From Affinundibacterium nitidum (GTDB taxonomy: Bacteria; Pseudomonadota; Gammaproteobacteria; Burkholderiales; Burkholderiaceae_D): a DNA stretch of 64,000 nt. Numbering within the stretch: position 1 is the first letter of the stretch; the number at the start of each line of letters is the position of its first letter. The translations under genes were made by a program, and so were the position numbers. The notes under the pieces were generated by a model. That model was not told the DNA's origin. It worked only from the letters and a program-made list of their open reading frames with translations, and did no database searches. The stretch covers positions 1,072,545 through 1,136,544 of the forward strand of contig NZ_JACOFZ010000001.1 of assembly GCF_014284155.1 (NCBI RefSeq), read 5' to 3'. Of the stretch, positions 58,790 to 64,000 are shown piece by piece.

Positions 58790-60058
58790 TTACTGTCTTA
58801 GCCAATCGCGCAACTCGTAATACCAATAGGTCATCTGCGCACCAAGTAGCCCCAAATAGCCAAAGGTAGTTGGCGAACGATAGCGCTCTAAACCATCAGG
58901 AAGGCGCTGAGCGCCAAGAATCGCGCTGGCCAATACTTCCCCTGCCAAAGTCGTTGGCGCAACCCCATGGCCTCCAAAACCCAGCCCATACCAAACCCCA
59001 TCCGCGAGTTGTCCAATCTGCGGCATTTTATGTCTGCCATAACTCATCAAACCACTCCACGCAAAATCGACACGTGTTCCTGCTAGTTGCGGATAAACCT
59101 TCAGCATATCTCGATACAGGAGCTCTTCTACTCGCTCAGGTGTACGCTGGGTTATCGAGATTCGACCACCCCACAAAATACGAGTATCAGGTAAAGGACG
59201 ATAGTAGTCGAATGCGAAACGTGTATCGTAAACTGCTGCCTGCGTTTGCATGGCGCTGGCCAAGATCTCACCTAAGGGTTCAGTCGCCATCGCGTAGGTC
59301 GCAATCGGCAATACCGCACGACTCAACTGCGGATAAAGCTGCTCGATGTAACCACCACATGCGACGACGACATGTTTTGCTCGAATACTCTGCCCCGCAT
59401 CTGTTTCCACAATTTTCATTGCGCCTTGATGTTTAATGGATCGCACGCGAGTCTGCTCGAATACTAAACCGCCCTGCTTGCTCATCACGCGCGCCAGACC
59501 TTGAGCGTATTTAAGTGGATGAAAGTGAAAAGCATTTTTCTCATGCAAGGCGCCGAAATAGCGATCAGTATGTAGCAGCTCACGCAATTGTTCTCTCTTA
59601 ATCCAATCCCATTCGACGTCGAACGCGGAACGCATAAAGTCACGTTGCGCCAAGAGACTGCGATCATCATCGAACCAATTGGTCAATAAGACACCACTTT
59701 CATTCTTATCACAGGCAATGTCATAGCGTTCAATACGCTGGCGAATTAGATTTACCGCATCGATCGTCAATTGATATAGGGCACTCGCTTTCTGAGATCC
59801 CAACTGGCGCACAAGGTCTTTGTTATCAAGACTAAATCCGCCGAATACAAAACCACCATTACGACCCGAGGCACCATAGCCAACGTTTTCCGCTTCTAGG
59901 ATCACGAGGTTTTTTATCCCTCGCTCCAATAAACCTAAGGCAGTTGCCAGACCAGCGAAGCCCGCACCAATAATGCAAACTTCGATATCGAGATCCGTTT
60001 CAAGCGGTGGATATGAATGCACATCTGCAGTTGCTTGATAAAAGGTCTGAGAAGTCAT
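58790..60058 (-). CDS. FAD-dependent amine oxidase of the DAO family (PuuB/OrdL-like)
   Basis: 422 residues. N-terminal FAD-binding motif VCIIGAGFAGLATALGLLERG, then ENVGYGASGRNGGF, the covalent/FAD contact of DAO enzymes. The catalytic domain ends with GVWYGLGFGGHGVAPTTLAGEVLA. This set is typical of gamma-glutamylputrescine oxidase and related amine oxidases. No puu genes are nearby, so the substrate is open. Confidence 0.88.
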   Translation of the reverse strand: MTSQTFYQATADVHSYPPLETDLDIEVCIIGAGFAGLATALGLLERGIKNLVILEAENVGYGASGRNGGFVFGGFSLDNKDLVRQLGSQKASALYQLTIDAVNLIRQRIERYDIACDKNESGVLLTNWFDDDRSLLAQRDFMRSAFDVEWDWIKREQLRELLHTDRYFGALHEKNAFHFHPLKYAQGLARVMSKQGGLVFEQTRVRSIKHQGAMKIVETDAGQSIRAKHVVVACGGYIEQLYPQLSRAVLPIATYAMATEPLGEILASAMQTQAAVYDTRFAFDYYRPLPDTRILWGGRISITQRTPERVEELLYRDMLKVYPQLAGTRVDFAWSGLMSYGRHKMPQIGQLADGVWYGLGFGGHGVAPTTLAGEVLASAILGAQRLPDGLERYRSPTTFGYLGLLGAQMTYWYYELRDWLRQ

Positions 60059-60128
60059 ACGAAAAAACCTAGCCTGAGAAACTTTGATTGTCGCTCTTTG
60101 CTAGTTTCCTTTCAATGAAAATTGATGT

Positions 60129-60162
60129 AAAAAAAGCGATCATCAGAGACGATCGCTTTTTT
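60129..60162. terminator. Bidirectional terminator after the S9 peptidase gene
   Basis: AAAAAGCGATC (60131-60141), nine-base loop, GATCGCTTTTT (60151-60161), perfect stem with A- and T-runs. It lies 24 bases past the stop at 60186 on the minus strand. Confidence 0.92.
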
Positions 60163-60185
60163 CCATTAACGTCGAAATGCCTAAA

Positions 60186-62603
60186 TCACTTCGTTTTCAA
60201 ATCACGACCTTTCACTTCTTTTTCCATCAATTTGAAAATGCGGCGATATTCATCGAGCCAGCTGGTAGGCTCACGGAAACCATGAGGTTCAATCGGATAC
60301 ACTGCAAACTCAAAATTAGGATTCTTCAACTCGATCAACTTCTGCACCATGCGCACGCTGTCTTGGAAGAAAACATTGTCATCCAAAATACCAGAGCAAA
60401 TTAAGAGCGGACGTTTCAAACCAGCGGCGAACTCGATTGGTGAACTGCGCAAATATGCATCAGGATCTACGTCTGGCGTATTCAAGATATTCGAGGTATA
60501 GCCATGGTTGTAATGCGCCCAATCAGCAACTGGACGTAACGCAGCCCCAGCTGCAAAAGCGTCGGTTTTAAACATCGCCATAAAGGTCATAAAACCACCG
60601 TAAGAGCCTCCATAAATGCCTACACGCTGCCGATCAACGTTGGCATTCTCGACTAACCAATCGATACCGTCGAGATAGTCTTCCAGCTCAGGCGTACCCA
60701 TGCGTTGATAAATCGCATTGCGCCAGTCTCGCCCATAACCAGCCGAGGCACGGTAATCCATATCGATGACCACATAACCTTCTTGCACCAGCAAATTATG
60801 GAACATCATTTCGCGGAAATAATTCGACCACCCATAATGCGCTGCTTGCAAATAACCAGCGCCGTGAACAAACATCACGGCAGGTTTCTTCTCTCCAGTT
60901 TTTTTAGACGTATCTTGATAAACACGTGAATAAATTGGCGCGGCGCCGTGTTTAGAAGGAACGGCAACCACATCTGGTACGATCCAATTGATTTGCCCAA
61001 ATTCTTTCGATGTGGAATCAGTCAAACGAGTTGCTTTAGCTTGTGGGCTCGTCGCTTGCACAAATAGGTCAGGTTGACGTGTGATGCTTGAATGCGTCAA
61101 CAACAAGCGATCTTCGTTTGGAGACAATTCGTAATCGGTACCACCGTTCATATCGGTCAGTGCTTCATCAATTTTGCCATCGGTGGAGAGTCGATAAATT
61201 TCATGCTTACCAGGATGTTTTTTATTCGCACGGTAGTAGACCCAACGACCATCGCGACTGGCTTGGATGCGGTTCATCTCATATTTTCCGCTGGTGATTG
61301 CACGTACCTGCGCGTCTTGATAGGTGTAAAGTTGGCTATAGCCAGTTTCTTCAGACAAAAACCATAAAGTCTTGTGGTCGCGACTCCATAGCATTTCATT
61401 GAAATCACCGTCGTTCACCCATGCTTTATCAGTTAAACGATGTACCAACTGCCACTGATCTTTTTCTTTATTTTGCGTGTCGATTTGCAAGATCCAACGA
61501 TCTTTGTTGTCCGCACTGAACAGTTGGAAGGCGACTTTCTGACCATTGAGTGACCAACGCGCGCCACGGAAGCCCACATACACTGCACGAGGTACTGCGG
61601 CTTTTGGCTCGGCCTTACCTAAGCGTTTTGCCGCATCTTTTTTCAGATCGAGTAAAGGATCTTCGTTAATGCCGGCCAATTTTTCCAGATTCAGTTTTTG
61701 CGCTTTATTTGCGGCGATGTCAATCAAATACACAAATTCATTGGCGTCTTCGCCTGTGCCCACTTTACTGCGAACATCATCAATTTTGGTGTAACCATCT
61801 GCGCTGACATAATGCGGCATTTTGTCATTACGGCCATCTTTGCGAGGTGCGGAAGTACTCAACAAGATATGTTTACCATCGGGTGACAAACTAAAACTAC
61901 GGAATTCTCGCCCTTTACCTAAGTAAATTGGCAGGGGCGCACTACTGCTTTGTGAGGCCAATTCATGTTGTCTCGCCTCTACTTCCTTCTTATCAGTTTC
62001 GCGCTTCTTAATGATGTCAAACAAACGTGTTTGTTGCAGGGTCAAATAATCGGCATTGTCTTTTTTCGCAGCCGGATCATCATCATTCTTGATATTGACC
62101 AAGGTCACGGTCTCGCCGCTACGTAAGTTAAATAGATTTACCTTGCCATCTTGGCGGAAAGCGAGTTGTTCATGACCGACAAAGCCCAACAAGCCGGACA
62201 TATCACCCGTGCGGCTTATTTGTGACTTCTTACCGTCTTTGATTACAAACAAATTGCCATTTCGCAGCCATGCCGCATAGCTACGATCAGGGCTAAAGAA
62301 AACTTGTTCACTTTCGACGCTAACACGCTCAGAAGCTGATAGCTTTACAGCGGGACCACCAGCAACCGGCACACGATAAGTATCACGCACTTCACTCCCA
62401 TCAGCTTTACGCAGGAAGTAGACATATTTGCCATCGGCGCTGAAATAGGACCGTTCTGGCGCAATTCCCATCCAATCAGTGTTGGACATGATTTTCTCAA
62501 GGCTAAGCTGGGTCGGGGCCTGGGCAGCGACATTCGCCATGAAACCCATTTGCATGAGGCTTCCAGCAATTAACAGACAAGCACTTATTTTCTTAATTTT
62601 CAT
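60186..62603 (-). CDS. Periplasmic S9 peptidase (dipeptidyl/acylaminoacyl type)
   Basis: 805 residues from ATG 62603 (AAGGGCG upstream; the longer start at 62678 is unlikely). Signal peptide ending near VAAQA. A propeller spans ~35-540 (LWFLSEETGYSQLYTY, GRWVYYRANKKHPGKHEIY) and the C-terminal alpha/beta hydrolase carries Ser in GIYGGSYGGFMTF, Asp in ICSGILDDNVFF and His in YPIEPHGFREP. Peptide or acyl-peptide hydrolase; substrates are not predictable. Confidence 0.9.
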   Translation of the reverse strand: MKIKKISACLLIAGSLMQMGFMANVAAQAPTQLSLEKIMSNTDWMGIAPERSYFSADGKYVYFLRKADGSEVRDTYRVPVAGGPAVKLSASERVSVESEQVFFSPDRSYAAWLRNGNLFVIKDGKKSQISRTGDMSGLLGFVGHEQLAFRQDGKVNLFNLRSGETVTLVNIKNDDDPAAKKDNADYLTLQQTRLFDIIKKRETDKKEVEARQHELASQSSSAPLPIYLGKGREFRSFSLSPDGKHILLSTSAPRKDGRNDKMPHYVSADGYTKIDDVRSKVGTGEDANEFVYLIDIAANKAQKLNLEKLAGINEDPLLDLKKDAAKRLGKAEPKAAVPRAVYVGFRGARWSLNGQKVAFQLFSADNKDRWILQIDTQNKEKDQWQLVHRLTDKAWVNDGDFNEMLWSRDHKTLWFLSEETGYSQLYTYQDAQVRAITSGKYEMNRIQASRDGRWVYYRANKKHPGKHEIYRLSTDGKIDEALTDMNGGTDYELSPNEDRLLLTHSSITRQPDLFVQATSPQAKATRLTDSTSKEFGQINWIVPDVVAVPSKHGAAPIYSRVYQDTSKKTGEKKPAVMFVHGAGYLQAAHYGWSNYFREMMFHNLLVQEGYVVIDMDYRASAGYGRDWRNAIYQRMGTPELEDYLDGIDWLVENANVDRQRVGIYGGSYGGFMTFMAMFKTDAFAAGAALRPVADWAHYNHGYTSNILNTPDVDPDAYLRSSPIEFAAGLKRPLLICSGILDDNVFFQDSVRMVQKLIELKNPNFEFAVYPIEPHGFREPTSWLDEYRRIFKLMEKEVKGRDLKTK

Positions 62604-62678
62604 TATTTTCGCCCTTGAAGAAAATTGAGACGCCGACACGTTCAACGTATCCACCTCTCTCGAAATCTCACAGCACAT

Positions 62679-62713
62679 AAAAAAACGCTGAGTTCTTTAC
62701 AAAATTCAGCGTT
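62679..62713 (-). terminator. Terminator of dctA
   Basis: On the minus strand AACGCTGA (62706-62713) pairs with TCAGCGTT (62684-62691), followed by seven Ts (62685-62679). It stands between dctA and the S9 gene. Confidence 0.88.
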
Positions 62714-62752
62714 CATTTGGACAAGTTATCGTAGGAAAAATTCCCGAGAATC

Positions 62753-64000
62753 TTAAGGAAGTTTTTGATTCGCTAAATCACCATCAACATGCTCACCTAA
62801 TTCACCCTCCCACTTCGCCACAACGGCAGTTGCTAAGCCGTTACCGATGACGTTGGTCGCAGAACGTGCCATGTCTAAGAAATGGTCGACACCTAACAAT
62901 AACAACAAGCCAGCTTCTGGGATATTGAATTGCGCCAACGTTGCTGCAATCACCACCAAGGAAGCACGTGGCACACCTGCCATCCCTTTTGAAGTCAGCA
63001 TCAAAATCAACATCATTGTGATTTGGGTACTCAAAGACAGCTCAATGCCATAAGCCTGGGCAATGAAAACGGTCGCGAATGTGCAATACATCATCGAACC
63101 GTCGAGGTTGAATGAATAACCGAGTGGCAAGACGAATGAAGCGATACGATTCTTCACGCCGAAACGTTCCAAACCTTCTAACGTCTTTGGAAACGCTGCT
63201 TCTGACGATGCGGTAGAAAATGCCAATAAAGTAGGCATGCGCAACTCGCGCAGCAAGGCACCGATGCGCTTACCTAAGAATAAGTAACCGATGAAGATCA
63301 GGGTCAACCACAGTACAAAAATGGACAAATAGAATTCGCCCATGAATACGCCATAGGTTTGCAACACACCTAAACCACTCTTTGCCACGACGCCAGAGAC
63401 AGCAGCGAATACCGCGATTGGGGCAAAATTCATGACGTAAGCAGTCACCTTCAACATGATGTGAGCCACACCATCGACAGTGTCGATCAAAGGCTTGCTG
63501 CGCTCACCAACCGCTGCTGCTGCTGTACCAAAGAAGATTGAGAACACCACAATTTGCAGAATCTCATTCTTAGCCATACCGTCAACGATCGAGGAAGGCA
63601 CCAGGTGCGTGACAAACTCTTTCATGCTTAAATTCGAAGTGACGATTCCAGAAACCGCATCAGTCGCTGGCAACATCGCATGCATGGCGTCGCCAGGGCG
63701 GAAGAAGTTCACCATGACTAAGCCCAGTGTTAATGAGATCAAGGAAGCGAGAATAAACCACCCCAATGCCTTACCACCCACGCGTCCAACCTCCTTAGCA
63801 TCGCCCATCTTCGCAATACCCACCACCAAAGTGGCGAATACCAAGGGCGCGATAATCATCTTAATTAAGCGCAGAAACATGGTCGTAATTAACGACATTG
63901 CATCGGCAAACTCGACGGGCTTTGCCATGTGTGTGTTTACGATGTAACCGACACCAATCCCGAGTACCAGTCCGATCAAAATATAAGTGGTTAAATTAAG
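62753..64000 (-). CDS. dctA: C4-dicarboxylate transporter DctA (5' end outside window)
   Basis: The visible 415 residues run open into the window edge (…LTTYILIGLVLGIGVGYIVN). Family hallmarks: FLRLIKMIIAPLVFATLV, the serine-rich FSTASSEAAFPKTL loop, SFNLDGSMMYCTF and TSKGMAGVPRASLV, and the terminal FLDMARSATNVIGNGLATAVVAKWEGEL. It is a Na+/H+-coupled uptake system for succinate, fumarate, malate and aspartate in the inner membrane. The terminator is directly downstream. Confidence 0.95.
   Translation of the reverse strand, partial: LNLTTYILIGLVLGIGVGYIVNTHMAKPVEFADAMSLITTMFLRLIKMIIAPLVFATLVVGIAKMGDAKEVGRVGGKALGWFILASLISLTLGLVMVNFFRPGDAMHAMLPATDAVSGIVTSNLSMKEFVTHLVPSSIVDGMAKNEILQIVVFSIFFGTAAAAVGERSKPLIDTVDGVAHIMLKVTAYVMNFAPIAVFAAVSGVVAKSGLGVLQTYGVFMGEFYLSIFVLWLTLIFIGYLFLGKRIGALLRELRMPTLLAFSTASSEAAFPKTLEGLERFGVKNRIASFVLPLGYSFNLDGSMMYCTFATVFIAQAYGIELSLSTQITMMLILMLTSKGMAGVPRASLVVIAATLAQFNIPEAGLLLLLGVDHFLDMARSATNVIGNGLATAVVAKWEGELGEHVDGDLANQKLP

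Noticed and set aside
58870-59436. 188-codon plus-strand frame opposite the amine oxidase
   Set aside because: Antisense shadow of the FAD oxidase, whose motifs are unambiguous.

Overview
The window looks like chromosomal DNA of a free-living betaproteobacterium of the order Burkholderiales. The gene set (ribF-ileS-lspA-coaBC-dut, asnS, katG, YggL, DUF4124, DUF4266/DUF3570, DUF4214-RTX proteins) and the intermediate base composition fit an Oxalobacteraceae-type genome such as Undibacterium. That placement is inference from gene content, because the window holds no rRNA, tRNA or phylogenetic marker comparison. No complete prophage, insertion sequence, CRISPR array, rRNA or tRNA was recognised.

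Layout. 1-3.9 kb: potassium homeostasis, with the end of kdpD, kdpE (4-nt overlap) and the constitutive transporter kup. 3.9-9.8 kb: a double HD-GYP protein, then two divergent extracytoplasmic beta-propeller proteins, one a predicted lipoprotein and one carrying a C-terminal haem motif. 10.1-18.5 kb: a housekeeping block of ribF, ileS, lspA, coaBC, dut, a DUF4177 gene and asnS. 16.3-17.0 kb contains several dispersed palindromic repeats.

18.5-25.8 kb is the most accessory part. A promoter is followed by a lone integron-type gene cassette (unknown 145-aa protein plus a 57-bp attC), then an unknown 500-residue helical protein, a run of small unknown, membrane and phosphatase-like genes, and a BlaI/M56-peptidase (BlaR1-like) pair behind two tandem operators. 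26-31.6 kb holds an RTX/DUF4214 protein and small metabolic or unknown genes. 31.8-37.7 kb holds katG, an ankyrin-like secreted protein and a TPR lipoprotein. 38-46.6 kb holds small enzymes, a Tat-exported prolyl oligopeptidase, a LysR/EamA divergent pair and an OmpA-like protein. 46.8-50.4 kb holds a DUF4266-DUF3570-ApbE cluster followed by a second RTX/DUF4214 protein. 50.5-64 kb holds an SRPBCC protein, a PRMT-like methyltransferase, a DUF4124 protein, a PAS histidine kinase, a DUF885 peptidase, an EF-hand-like protein, YggL, a DAO-family oxidase, a second S9 peptidase and the start-truncated dctA.

Functional themes are K+ supply and its sensing, cell-envelope and secreted beta-propeller, RTX and peptidase proteins (peptide scavenging: two S9 peptidases, DUF885, an uptake-type binding protein, DctA), and oxidative stress defence (katG). 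The observations most worth following are the isolated attC cassette, the BlaI/M56 system without a beta-lactamase or penicillin-sensor domain, three near-identical promoters in front of unrelated small genes, and the ApbE-linked cluster whose flavin transferase lacks both a signal peptide and a usual metal-binding aspartate.
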